Shown here one piece after another: positions 29,070 through 37,014 of a DNA stretch of 38,393 nucleotides. Made by a program: the position numbers and the translations under genes. Where the stretch lies: contig CAJTVF010000018.1 of the NCBI GenBank assembly GCA_910579435.1, positions 1 to 38,393 on the forward strand. The letters run 5' to 3'. The stretch comes from an uncultured Oscillibacter sp. (lineage in GTDB: Bacteria > Bacillota > Clostridia > Oscillospirales > Oscillospiraceae). Position 1 is the stretch's first letter. The number at the start of each line of letters is the position of its first letter. The notes below the pieces were generated by a model that made no database searches, had not been told where the DNA came from, and saw nothing but the letters and a program-made list of their open reading frames with translations.

Positions 29070-29960
29070 ATGACGAAGGAAAAGAAGGGCCTCTCCGGCG
29101 AGGCGCTGTATAAAATCTTCATCTATGTGGTATTGATTACCCTGGCCGTGGTCATCATCGTGCCGGTGGCCTGGGTGTTCCTGGCCTCCATCAAGCAGAA
29201 CAGCGAGTTCTACGGCAACCCCTGGGCCCTGCCCGCCTCTTTTTACTGGCAGAACTTCGTGGACGCCTGGAACGCCGCCAGCATGGGCAGCTACATGCTC
29301 AACTCCGTCCTGGTGACGGCGCTGTCCCTGCTGCTGCTGCTGGTGGTGGCCCTGCCCGCCGCCTACTGCCTGGCCCGGTTCCGCTTCCGGGGGAGCCGGT
29401 TTTTGAACACCTGCTTCATGGCGGGCCTGTTCATCAACGTGAACTACATTGTGGTGCCCATTTTCCTGATGCTCCGGGACGGGGACCTGTGGCTGAAAAA
29501 CCTGATGGGAAGCGGGTTTTTGCTGAACAACCTGGTGGTGCTGGCGGTGGTATACGCCTCCACGGCCCTGCCCTTTACCATTTACCTGCTCTCCGGCTAC
29601 TTCGCAACGCTGCCCCACGACTTTGAGGAGGCCGCGTATATCGACGGCGCGGGCTATGGGCAGGCCATGATCCGCATTATCTTCCCCATGGCCCAGCCCT
29701 CCATCATCACCATCATCCTGTTCAACTTCCTCTCCTTCTGGAACGAGTACATCATTTCCATGACGCTGATGAGCAGCGCCCAGGGGCAGAAGACCCTGCC
29801 GGTGGGACTGTTGAACCTGATGCAGGCCCAGCAGTCCTCGGCGGAGTACGGCATCCTCTACGCCGGATTGGTGCTGGTGATGCTGCCCACGCTGATTCTC
29901 TATATGTGCGTGCAGAAGAAGCTGACCCAGGGCATGACCGTGGGTGGCCTGAAAGGATAA
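29070..29960 (+). CDS. Sugar ABC transporter permease (MalG type)
   Basis: This encodes 296 residues with six membrane helices. The N-terminal part contains the MalG-type FLASIKQNSEFYGNPWALP segment. The EAA motif is DFEEAAYIDGAGYGQAMIRI, IFPMAQPS, and the C-terminus YMCVQKKLTQGMTVGGLKG is the conserved tail of this subfamily. It starts 12 bases after the first permease, forming the heterodimeric channel. Very typical CUT1 protein. Confidence 0.95.
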   Translation: MTKEKKGLSGEALYKIFIYVVLITLAVVIIVPVAWVFLASIKQNSEFYGNPWALPASFYWQNFVDAWNAASMGSYMLNSVLVTALSLLLLLVVALPAAYCLARFRFRGSRFLNTCFMAGLFINVNYIVVPIFLMLRDGDLWLKNLMGSGFLLNNLVVLAVVYASTALPFTIYLLSGYFATLPHDFEEAAYIDGAGYGQAMIRIIFPMAQPSIITIILFNFLSFWNEYIISMTLMSSAQGQKTLPVGLLNLMQAQQSSAEYGILYAGLVLVMLPTLILYMCVQKKLTQGMTVGGLKG

Positions 29961-29969
29961 GGTGACGGC

Positions 29970-30176
29970 ATGAAGTTTTGGAAAGAGCATACCGGCCTTC
30001 GGGTGCTGTTCATCGCGGGGTTTTTCCTCGTGGGGCTGGCCCTGGTCGTCTTCGGCTGGATGCAGACCGGGAAGCTGTCCGGCCTGGGGCTGATGATTGT
30101 GGGCGTTATCCTGCTGCTGTCGGCGCTGATGATTTACAACAAACCCTTTGAGGGCGACAAGGGCCCGGGGCTGTGA
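29970..30176 (+). CDS. Small two-helix membrane protein
   Basis: This encodes 68 residues: a basic N-terminus MKFWKEHTGLR, two hydrophobic helices (VLFIAGFFLVGLALVVFGW and GLGLMIVGVILLLSALMIY) linked by MQTGKLS, and a polar tail. It lies nine bases after the second permease and 11 before the phosphorylase, so it is part of the operon. Small proteins of this kind accompany related sugar operons (possibly DUF6903). The role is unknown, perhaps as an accessory of the permease. Confidence 0.72.
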   Translation: MKFWKEHTGLRVLFIAGFFLVGLALVVFGWMQTGKLSGLGLMIVGVILLLSALMIYNKPFEGDKGPGL

Positions 30177-30187
30177 GGGAGAACCGC

Positions 30188-32356
30188 ATGACCGATTTAC
30201 ACAAGAAAGGACGGGTGACCATCCCCACCGACGTGGACGTGGTGCCCGAGACACTGGCCCTGCTGGAGCGCTGGGGGGCCGACGCTATCCGGGACTGCGA
30301 CGGCACGGACTACCCGGAGGAATTGAAATCCGTGGGTGCCAAGGTGTACGCCACCTATTACACCACCCGGAAGGACAACGCCTGGGCCAAGGCTAATCCT
30401 GACGAGGTGCAGCAGTGCTACATTATGACCGCGTTTCACACCGCCTCCGGCGGGCCGCTGTCCATCCCGCTTTTGAAGGGCGTCAGCGATGAGCTGCTGA
30501 AGGTCAACGACCGGGACGACATCAAGCGCTGGTGGGAGGTCATGGACCGCACCGCAGGACAGCCGCTGGCCCCGGACCACTGGGACTACGACGCGGAACG
30601 CGGTTCCGTGGTGATTCCCGCGCCGGAGGTGTTCCACGATTACACGGTCAGCTTCCTGGCCTATCTCATCTGGGACCCGGTGCATATGTACAACGCCGTC
30701 ACCAACGGCTGGAAAGACTTTGAGCATCAGATCACCTTCGACGTCCGCCAGCCCAAGACCCGGGCGTTCACCATGGAGCGGCTGCGGAAATTCATCCAGG
30801 ACCATCCGTATGTGGATGTGATTCGCTACACCACCTTTTTCCACCAGTTTACCCTGGTCTTCGACGAGCTGAAGCGGGAAAAATACGTGGACTGGTACGG
30901 CTATTCCGCTTCCGTCTCTCCCTATATCTTGGAGAAGTTCGAGCGGGAGGCGGGCTACAAATTCCGGCCGGAATTTGTAATCGACCAGGGGTATTATAAC
31001 AATCAGTATCGAGTGCCCTCCCGGGAGTACCAGGACTTCTGCGCCTTCCAGCGCCGGGAGGTGGCCGCTCTCGCCAGGGAGATGGTGGACCTTACCCACG
31101 AGCTGGGCAAGGAGGCCATGATGTTTCTGGGGGACCACTGGATTGGCACGGAGCCTTATTTGGAGGAGTTCAAATCCATCGGCCTGGACGCCGTGGTGGG
31201 AAGCGTGGGCAACGGGTCCACCCTCCGCCTGATCTCCGACATCCCCGGCGTAAAGTACACGGAGGGGCGCTTCCTGCCCTACTTTTTCCCGGACACCTTC
31301 CACGAGGGAGGGGACCCGGTGGGGGAGGCCCGGGAGAACTGGGTCACCGCCCGGCGGGCCATCCTGCGCAAGCCCATTGACCGCATTGGATATGGGGGAT
31401 ACTTGAAGCTGGCCTGTGAATTCCCGGAGTTCATCGGGTATGTAGAATCCGTGTGCAGGGAGTTCCGGGAGCTGTATGGGCATATCAACGGAGCCAAGCC
31501 CTACTGTGCCAAGACGGTGGCGGTGCTGAACTCCTGGGGCCGGGCCCGGTCCTGGGGCTGTCACATGGTCCACCACGCCCTGTATCAGAAGCAGAATTAC
31601 TCCTACGCCGGGGTCATCGAGGCCCTGTCCGGCGCACCCTTCGACGTGCGGTTTTTGAGCTTCGACGAGCTGAAGGCGGATCCCTGCGCCCTGGACGGCG
31701 TGGACGTGCTGCTGAACATCGGCGGCGGAGACACCGCCCACACCGGCGGGGCCGTCTGGGAGGACCCGGCCGTCTCCGCCATGGTGAAACGGTTCGTCTG
31801 GAACGGAGGCGGCTTCATCGGCGTGGGCGAGCCCTCCGGCCACCAGTACCAGGGGCGCTATCTCCAGATGGCCCCGGTGCTGGGAGTTGAAAAGGAGATG
31901 GGCTTTACACTGGGCTACGACAAGTACAACTGGGAGGAACACCCGGAGCACTTCATCCTGGCGGACGCGGAGGGCCCTGTGGACTTCGGCGAGGGACAAA
32001 AGAGCATCTACGCCCTGGAGGGGGCGGAGGTGCTGATCCAGCGGGACAAGGAGGTCCAGCTGGCGGTGAATGCCTTCGGCACCGGCCGGGGGGTGTACGT
32101 CTCCGGACTGCCCTACTCCTTTGAGAACTGCCGCCTGCTTCACCGGGCCATCCTGTGGGCCGCCCGCGGGGAGGACTGCCTGGAGCAGTGGTTCTCCTCC
32201 AACTGCCGCGTGGAGGTCCACGCCTATGTGGAGAGCGGGCGCTTCTGCGTGGTGAACAATACTTACGAGCCTCAGAGCACCACGGTTTTCCGGGGGGACG
32301 GGTCCGGCTTCCCGCTGGAGCTGGCCGCCAACGAAATCCGCTGGTACGAGATTTGA
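30188..32356 (+). CDS. lnpA: 1,3-beta-galactosyl-N-acetylhexosamine phosphorylase (GH112)
   Basis: This encodes 722 residues. The enzyme phosphorolyses galacto-N-biose or lacto-N-biose I to galactose-1-phosphate and GalNAc or GlcNAc in the cytoplasm. The match to the bifidobacterial enzyme is extensive: GRVTIPT at the N-terminus, WGADAIRDCDGTDYPEE, DYTVSFLAYLIWDPVHMYN, RYTTFFHQFTLVFDE, EAMMFLGDHWIGTEPY (general acid Asp316), VKYTEGRFLPYFFPDTFHEG, YGGYLKLACEFP, then the beta-galactosidase-trimerisation-like domain (LNSWGRARSW, FIGVGEPSGH) and the C-terminal GVYVSGLPYS. There is no signal peptide, consistent with intracellular action on imported sugar. ATG 30188 has GAGGGAG seven bases upstream. 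It is last in the operon. Confidence 0.96.
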   Translation: MTDLHKKGRVTIPTDVDVVPETLALLERWGADAIRDCDGTDYPEELKSVGAKVYATYYTTRKDNAWAKANPDEVQQCYIMTAFHTASGGPLSIPLLKGVSDELLKVNDRDDIKRWWEVMDRTAGQPLAPDHWDYDAERGSVVIPAPEVFHDYTVSFLAYLIWDPVHMYNAVTNGWKDFEHQITFDVRQPKTRAFTMERLRKFIQDHPYVDVIRYTTFFHQFTLVFDELKREKYVDWYGYSASVSPYILEKFEREAGYKFRPEFVIDQGYYNNQYRVPSREYQDFCAFQRREVAALAREMVDLTHELGKEAMMFLGDHWIGTEPYLEEFKSIGLDAVVGSVGNGSTLRLISDIPGVKYTEGRFLPYFFPDTFHEGGDPVGEARENWVTARRAILRKPIDRIGYGGYLKLACEFPEFIGYVESVCREFRELYGHINGAKPYCAKTVAVLNSWGRARSWGCHMVHHALYQKQNYSYAGVIEALSGAPFDVRFLSFDELKADPCALDGVDVLLNIGGGDTAHTGGAVWEDPAVSAMVKRFVWNGGGFIGVGEPSGHQYQGRYLQMAPVLGVEKEMGFTLGYDKYNWEEHPEHFILADAEGPVDFGEGQKSIYALEGAEVLIQRDKEVQLAVNAFGTGRGVYVSGLPYSFENCRLLHRAILWAARGEDCLEQWFSSNCRVEVHAYVESGRFCVVNNTYEPQSTTVFRGDGSGFPLELAANEIRWYEI

Positions 32357-32362
32357 CCGTCT

Positions 32363-32400
32363 GCCCGGCGCTTCCGAATGAGGGAGCGCCGGGCGGTTTT
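32363..32400 (+). terminator. Terminator of the GNB/LNB operon
   Basis: GCCCGGCGCT and AGCGCCGGGC pair around an asymmetric loop of about 12 bases and are followed by GGTTTTT, just after the phosphorylase stop. Confidence 0.85.
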
Positions 32401-32477
32401 TCGTGAAAATGGAAAAAGGTTGCCCGTTTGCTATGGCTGCCGCAGACGGAGTACGGCGGCAATTTTATGAAAGCCCA

Positions 32478-32506
32478 TTGCGTGGAAGCGGATTTCAGGG
32501 TAGAAT
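32478..32506 (+). promoter_or_regulatory. Promoter of the P-loop kinase gene
   Basis: TTGCGT (32478-32483), 17 bases, TAGAAT (32501-32506). Confidence 0.6.
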
Positions 32507-32573
32507 GATTGGCAGATGAAAGAGCTTCTGGATTTTTTCAGCGGCGGCAAACAGCCATTTGGAGAGGAAACTC

Positions 32574-33074
32574 ATGTTTGATAAAGCGATTGTAATCGGC
32601 TGTCCGGGGGCGGGGAAAAGCACATTTGCGAGAAGACTGAGAGATGAGACGTCTCTGCCCCTGTATTATTTGGACATGGTATGGCACTGGCCGGACAAAA
32701 CGACTATCAGCAGGGGTGAATTTGAAGAGCGGCTCAGGGAAATCCTTTTAAAAGACAAATGGATCATAGACGGAAATTATGGCAGAACGCTTGAAATGCG
32801 GCTTCAATCCTGTGACACGGTATTTTTGCTGGATTTGCCGGTGGCGGAATGCCTCGCGGCGGCGGAATCCCGCGTCGGAAGGCCGCGTGAGGATATGCCC
32901 TGGGTGGAGACGGAATTTGATGAAGAGTTCCGGCAATGGATTTTGGATTTTCCACGGAAGGAACTGCCGGCGGTTTATGAACTGCTTGACCGATACCGGA
33001 ATGAGAAAGAAATTTATAGGTTCCGTTCAAGGGATGATATAGGGAACTATTTGGAAAAGACGTTTGGCCGCTGA
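32574..33074 (+). CDS. P-loop nucleotide kinase, FlaR/adenylate-kinase-like ('topology modulation protein' family)
   Basis: This 166-residue protein has Walker A IGCPGAGKSTFARRL at the N-terminus, then LPLYYLDMVWHWPD (substrate-binding region), KWIIDGNYGRTLEMRL, TVFLLDLPVAECL and an RVGRPREDMPW lid region. This is the pattern of small adenylate-kinase-like proteins annotated as DNA topology modulation protein, whose substrate is not established. GAGAGGAAA precedes ATG 32574. Codon use is noticeably more A/T-rich than in the neighbours, hinting at acquisition or relaxed selection. Confidence 0.82.
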   Translation: MFDKAIVIGCPGAGKSTFARRLRDETSLPLYYLDMVWHWPDKTTISRGEFEERLREILLKDKWIIDGNYGRTLEMRLQSCDTVFLLDLPVAECLAAAESRVGRPREDMPWVETEFDEEFRQWILDFPRKELPAVYELLDRYRNEKEIYRFRSRDDIGNYLEKTFGR

Positions 33075-33176
33075 CTCCGGTCTGCCGGAGAGCCGCCTGT
33101 AAAAACGAGAGGCCGTCCTGCGGCATGGGTTTTGCGGCAGAATGTATGGCAGGATGCTCCTTGAAAAGGATACCTC

Positions 33177-33205
33177 TTGTAAAGCGGTGACGTTTGTGGT
33201 AGAAT
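33177..33205 (+). promoter_or_regulatory. Promoter of the DivIVA-like gene
   Basis: TTGTAA (33177-33182), 17 bases, TAGAAT (33200-33205), about 34 bases before the start codon. Confidence 0.65.
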
Positions 33206-33238
33206 CAGAGAGAAATTTTGAGAGGAAACGGTGGCCTT

Positions 33239-33874
33239 ATGGAGAATTATTCCTTTAAAAGCGTGGCCTTCGGCGGGTTTGACAAGCAGGATGTAGTGCG
33301 GTATTTGGAGCAGGCTTCGGAAAAGGCCGCCGCCGTGCAGCGGGAGCTGGAGGCGGAGAATGAGACCCTCCGCAAGGAAGCGGCGGACCGGGCGGAGGAG
33401 CTGGACCAGCTCCGGGCCCAGGTGGAGGAGCTGGCCGGAGAGCGGGACCGGCTCCGGGAGAAGCTGGAGACGGAGGCCGCGGCCCGGGCGGACCTGGAGC
33501 CCCTGCGGGCCCTGGAGCAGGACGTGGCCCGGCTCACCGCCGAGCGGGACGCCCTCAGGCCCGACGCGGAGAGCTACGCCCGGTTCCGGGAGCGCCTGGG
33601 GGCCATCGAGTGCGAGGCCCGTAACCGGGCCGACGACCTGGAGGAGGAGGCCGCCGCCCAGACCCGCCGGACGCTGGAGGAGTTTCGCAGCCGGTATCAG
33701 CGGCTGATGAGCGAATTTGAATCCGCCGCCGGGCATGTGAACGGCGAGCTGCGGAAAATTGAGGTGACCCTCAGCCAGCTGCCCCGGGCGCTGGACCAGA
33801 CGGGGACGGAGCTCAACGAGCTGGCCGCCCGGCTGGAGCGGAAGCCCGAGCACAAGCCGGAGGAAAAGGGCTGA
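33239..33874 (+). CDS. DivIVA-like coiled-coil protein
   Basis: This encodes 211 residues. A short N-terminal motif YSFKSVAFGGFDKQDVVRYL resembles the membrane-binding DivIVA/GpsB head. It is followed by about 110 residues of uninterrupted coiled coil (Glu, Arg, Ala and Leu heptads, about residues 25-95) and a second helical segment ending with LERKPEHKPEEKG. DivIVA relatives recruit division or envelope proteins at curved membranes. ATG 33239 is favoured; GAGAGGAAA lies about 13 bases upstream, so the spacing is long, and an in-frame TTG at 33218 overlaps that site. It ends 57 bases before the next gene. Confidence 0.78.
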   Translation: MENYSFKSVAFGGFDKQDVVRYLEQASEKAAAVQRELEAENETLRKEAADRAEELDQLRAQVEELAGERDRLREKLETEAAARADLEPLRALEQDVARLTAERDALRPDAESYARFRERLGAIECEARNRADDLEEEAAAQTRRTLEEFRSRYQRLMSEFESAAGHVNGELRKIEVTLSQLPRALDQTGTELNELAARLERKPEHKPEEKG

Positions 33875-33931
33875 GAATGAAAAAACGCGGCCTGGGAAAG
33901 CTATTCCAAACCGTTGGAAGGAGCGATTTCT

Positions 33932-34150
33932 ATGGCCCGTTTGAGCACCTATTTCTCCCTGGAGAACGCCGGGGACAAGCATGACGAGAAGCTCTTGAAG
34001 CAGGGGCTGGACATGCTGCCCGGCGTCACCTCCGTCAGCCTCAGCGACCGGGGCTGCGTGGCGGTGGACTACGATTCCACCGGCGTCCGCCAGGAGCAGA
34101 TCCGCCAGAAGGTCCAGGAGCTGGGCTATCAGCTCAAGGCGGAGGACTGA
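33932..34150 (+). CDS. HMA-fold-like small protein without CxxC
   Basis: This encodes 72 residues. The pattern GLDMLPGVTSVSLSDRGCVA, VDYDSTGVRQEQIRQKVQEL, GYQL is that of a heavy-metal-associated (ferredoxin-like) domain, but the metal-binding CxxC that normally follows the first strand is absent (the loop reads ENAGDKHDE). Copper or mercury binding is therefore unlikely. AAGGAG lies ten bases before ATG 33932. It follows the DivIVA-like gene and precedes the cysteine T-box promoter by only six bases. Confidence 0.72.
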   Translation: MARLSTYFSLENAGDKHDEKLLKQGLDMLPGVTSVSLSDRGCVAVDYDSTGVRQEQIRQKVQELGYQLKAED

Positions 34151-34156
34151 AAAAAC

Positions 34157-34185
34157 TTGACACGGCGGACAACTCCTGCTAATAT
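34157..34185 (+). promoter_or_regulatory. Promoter of the cysE-cysS T-box transcript
   Basis: A perfect TTGACA (34157-34162), a 17-base spacer and TAATAT (34180-34185). Confidence 0.82.
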
Positions 34186-34417
34186 ACTGAAAGAGTCAAG
34201 TGAATACCGCAATGATCGGAAAGAGTAACGGTTTACCCAAAGAACAGAGAGGGCGCGTCACCGGCTGCAAGCGCGCCTGCGGAGGGAGCCGCGAAGTGCG
34301 TCCGTGAGCGGGAGGGGAGATCCCTCCGCCCGGCCCCCGTCAAGGGCCCCTTGAGTGATAAATGAGAGTGGAACCGCGATTCGTCGCCTCTCGTACTTCG
34401 GTACGGGAGGCGTTTTT
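34186..34417 (+). promoter_or_regulatory. T-box riboswitch, cysteine-specific, upstream of cysE-cysS
   Basis: The T-box sequence AGAGTGGAACCGCG (34365-34378) is nearly consensus. Stem I features are present: an AGAGAG distal bulge and GGCTGCAA terminal-loop motif near 34246-34270, and a specifier loop with TGC (34297-34299, Cys codon). The terminator CGCCTCTCGTAC/GTACGGGAGGCG with a TTCG loop and a T-run ends at 34417. Uncharged tRNA-Cys pairing with the T-box would prevent termination and switch on both downstream genes. The leader is about 230 bases, a normal size. Confidence 0.92.
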
Positions 34418-34451
34418 GTTTCCTCCCGGCCCGGCAAGGAGTGAATTTCGA

Positions 34452-35108
34452 ATGTATTTGACTCGTCTCGGCGGCCTGCTGGCCGCCTACCAGCGCCGGG
34501 ACCCCGCGGCCCGGAGCAAGCTGGAGATTTTCCTTTTGTACCCAGGCGTTCACGCTGTGCTTTGGCACCGGGCGGCCCACTGGCTGTACCTCCATCACCG
34601 GTATTTCCTGGCCCGCTGGATTTCCCAGCACGCCCGGAACCGCACCGGCATCGAAATCCACCCCGGCGCGACCATTGGGCGGCGGCTGGTCATTGACCAC
34701 GGAATGGGCATCGTCATCGGCGAGACTGCCGTGATCGGGGACGACTGCCTCCTTTACCAGGGCGTGACCCTGGGGGGCACCGGGAAGGACCAGGGGAAGC
34801 GCCATCCCACCCTGGGGAATAACGTGATGGTGGGCTCTGGAGCCCGGGTGCTGGGGCCCTTCAAGGTGGGGGACAACGCCCGCATTGCCGCCGGGGCGGT
34901 GGTGCTGCGGGAGGTGCCGCCGGGCTCCACCGCCGTGGGCGTTCCCGCCCGGATCGTCCGGGTGAACGGCTGCCCCGTGTACTACGCCGACGACGTGGAC
35001 CAGATCAATGTTCAGGACCCGGTGCGGGAGGAGCTGGAACGGCTGGCCCGCCGGGTGGAGGCCCTGGAGCGGGCCAGAAAGGAGCCGCATCAAAAGCGGC
35101 CCGCGTGA
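34452..35108 (+). CDS. cysE: Serine O-acetyltransferase
   Basis: This 218-residue enzyme makes O-acetylserine, the precursor of cysteine. A short helical N-terminus (HAVLWHRAAHWLYLHHRYFL) precedes the left-handed beta-helix of hexapeptide repeats: GIEIHPGATIGRRLVIDHGM, GIVIGETAVIGDDCLLYQGV, TLGGTGKDQGKRHPTLGNNV, VGVPARIV. It is the short (epsC-type) form of Gram-positives. AAGGAGTGAATTTCGA precedes ATG 34452. It is the first gene after the Cys T-box, and its C-terminal tail is highly charged. Confidence 0.95.
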   Translation: MYLTRLGGLLAAYQRRDPAARSKLEIFLLYPGVHAVLWHRAAHWLYLHHRYFLARWISQHARNRTGIEIHPGATIGRRLVIDHGMGIVIGETAVIGDDCLLYQGVTLGGTGKDQGKRHPTLGNNVMVGSGARVLGPFKVGDNARIAAGAVVLREVPPGSTAVGVPARIVRVNGCPVYYADDVDQINVQDPVREELERLARRVEALERARKEPHQKRPA

Positions 35109-35166
35109 GAAGTCTGCAAAAAGAGGGCCGCCGCTCCGGCGGCCCCATAAAATGGAGGATGAAGCC

Positions 35167-36609
35167 ATGTATCTGTACAATTCCGCGACCCATAAAAAGG
35201 AAGAGCTCAAAACCCACACCCCAGGCCGGGTGGAGATGTACACCTGCGGGCCCACGGTTTACCACTTTGCGCACATCGGCAACCTCAGAAGCTATATCAT
35301 GGAGGACGTGCTGGAAAAGTACCTCCGCTTTGCCGGGTACGACGTGAACCGGGTCATGAACATCACCGACGTGGGGCACCTCTCCAGCGACGCCGACACC
35401 GGGGAGGACAAAATGCTCAAGGGGGCCAAGCGGGAGAACAAGACCGTTATGGACATCGCGAAATTCTACACCGACGCCTTCTTCGACGACTGCCGGAAGC
35501 TGAACATCAAGACCCCGGACGTGGTGCAGCCCGCCACCGGGTGCATCGGCGAATATATAAAAATCATCTCCAAGCTGGTGGATACCGGGTACGCCTACCT
35601 GGCGGGGGGAAATGTGTACTTCGACAGCTCCAAGCTGGAACGCTACTACATTTTCAACGACCACGACGAGGACGACCTGGCCGTAGGCGTCCGGGAGGGC
35701 GTGGAGGAGGACTCCAACAAGCGGAACAAGAACGATTTTGTCCTCTGGTTCACCAAGAGCAAGTTCGAGGACCAGGCCCTCAAGTGGGATTCCCCTTGGG
35801 GCGTGGGGTATCCCGGCTGGCATATCGAGTGCTCCGGCATTTCCATGAAGTACAACGGGGAATACCTGGACCTTCACTGCGGCGGCGTGGACAACGCCTT
35901 CCCCCACCACACCAACGAGATCGCCCAGTCGGAGAGCTACCTGGGCCATCCCTGGTGCCCCCACTGGTTCCACGTTCACCACCTGAACGACCCGGCGGGG
36001 AAGATGTCCAAGTCCAAGGGCGAGTTTTTGACGGTCTCCCTGCTGGAGGAGAAGGGGTATGACCCCCTGGCCTACCGCTGGTTCTGCCTCCAGAGCCACT
36101 ACCGGAAGACCCTGGTGTTCAGCTGGGAGAATCTGGACAACGCCGCCGCAGCTTATACGAAGCTGCTGAACCGGATTGCGGCGCTGAAGCCCGAGGGGGA
36201 TGTGGACGCGGCGGTGTTCGGTGAGTACCGGGAGAAGTTCCTCCAGCAGGTGGGGAACGACCTGAATACCTCCATGGCGGTGACAGCGGTTTTCGACGCT
36301 CTGAAAGCCAAGACCAACGACGCCACCAAGCTGGCGGTCATTGGGGAGTTCGACAAGGTGCTGTCCATGAGCCTGCTGGAAAAGGCGGCGGCCCTCCGGG
36401 AGAAGGCGGCCCAGGCAGTCCAGAGCGGCGGCGGGGACTACGTCATCACCGGCGAAGGGGACCCGGAGATTGACGCCAAGGTGCTGGCCAGGTACGAAGC
36501 CAAGAAGGCCAAGAACTTCGCCGAGGCGGACCGGATTCGCGACGAGTTGAAGGCCCAGGGCATCGAGGTCACGGACGTGAAGGGCGGAGCGAGCTGGAAG
36601 AGAGTATGA
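35167..36609 (+). CDS. cysS: Cysteinyl-tRNA synthetase
   Basis: This 480-residue class I synthetase charges tRNA-Cys. The zinc/active-site Cys is in TCGPTVYHFAHIGNLRSYIM, which contains the HIGH-like HIGN. The remaining zinc ligands are suggested by HIECSGISMKY and DLHCGGVDNAFPHHTNEIAQ, and the KMSKS loop is AGKMSKSKGEF. The anticodon-binding C-terminal domain ends AEADRIRDELKAQGIEVTDV. Length is normal. GGAGGATGAAGCC precedes ATG 35167. Control by the T-box with a TGC specifier fits its function. Confidence 0.98.
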   Translation: MYLYNSATHKKEELKTHTPGRVEMYTCGPTVYHFAHIGNLRSYIMEDVLEKYLRFAGYDVNRVMNITDVGHLSSDADTGEDKMLKGAKRENKTVMDIAKFYTDAFFDDCRKLNIKTPDVVQPATGCIGEYIKIISKLVDTGYAYLAGGNVYFDSSKLERYYIFNDHDEDDLAVGVREGVEEDSNKRNKNDFVLWFTKSKFEDQALKWDSPWGVGYPGWHIECSGISMKYNGEYLDLHCGGVDNAFPHHTNEIAQSESYLGHPWCPHWFHVHHLNDPAGKMSKSKGEFLTVSLLEEKGYDPLAYRWFCLQSHYRKTLVFSWENLDNAAAAYTKLLNRIAALKPEGDVDAAVFGEYREKFLQQVGNDLNTSMAVTAVFDALKAKTNDATKLAVIGEFDKVLSMSLLEKAAALREKAAQAVQSGGGDYVITGEGDPEIDAKVLARYEAKKAKNFAEADRIRDELKAQGIEVTDVKGGASWKRV

Positions 36610-36612
36610 TTT

Positions 36613-36648
36613 AAAGCAGGAGGGGGAGCGAACTTCCCCTCCTGCTTT
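36613..36648 (+). terminator. Terminator after cysS
   Basis: AAAGCAGGAGGGG and CCCCTCCTGCTTT form a perfect 13-bp stem with a 10-base loop and a short T stretch immediately after cysS. Confidence 0.75.
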
Positions 36649-36711
36649 GTCCATAAAGGCTTTCATAGCAAACGGCGCGGAATGCCATTCCTGCGCCGCG
36701 CCCTCCTTTCC

Positions 36712-36820
36712 TCAGCGTTTCATGTCGCAATGCGTGTTCATCAGGTTTCGGATGCTTTCCACGTCATCCGTAATACTCCCATCTCCGTGGATGGCACGTT
36801 CCATCACTGGCCCCTCGGCG
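36712..36820 (-). pseudogene. Unassigned C-terminal protein remnant
   Basis: The minus frame ends GPVMERAIHGDGSITDDVES, IRNLMNTHCDMKR and a stop at 36712. The residues look like a genuine conserved C-terminus rather than noise, but I cannot assign the family. It overlaps in another frame with the end of the sugar kinase remnant, as if the intervening sequence had been deleted. No start, ribosome site or upstream part exists. Confidence 0.4.
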
Positions 36821-37000
36821 CTGGATGCGCCCGGAGCCGCCGCCCCCAGCCAGCTTTTCCACCTCGGCGACCGTGACTATGTTGCAGCCGCCCTCGATGG
36901 AGTGCTTCAAAGCGGAGGCCGCCAGGGCGTACTTCACCGCCGTCTGGGTGCTCTTTCCGGTCAGCAGGAAATAGATCAGGCTGCCGTCAAAGCTGTCGTG
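36764..37000 (-). pseudogene. Remnant of a PfkB-family 2-keto-3-deoxygluconate kinase, C-terminus only
   Basis: In the minus frame from about 36997, DSFDGSLIYFLLTGKSTQTA, VKYALAASALKHSIEG, NIVTVAEVEKLAGG and GSGRIQR match the end of ribokinase-like KDG kinases (the normal motif is TGAGDSFDG). The GAGD anion-hole segment itself is damaged at the join, and all upstream sequence is lost. The frame runs on past the normal end to a stop at 36764. Neighbouring aldolase sequence suggests a former kdgK-eda locus. Confidence 0.65.
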
Positions 37001-37014
37001 CCGGTCCTGAAGGT

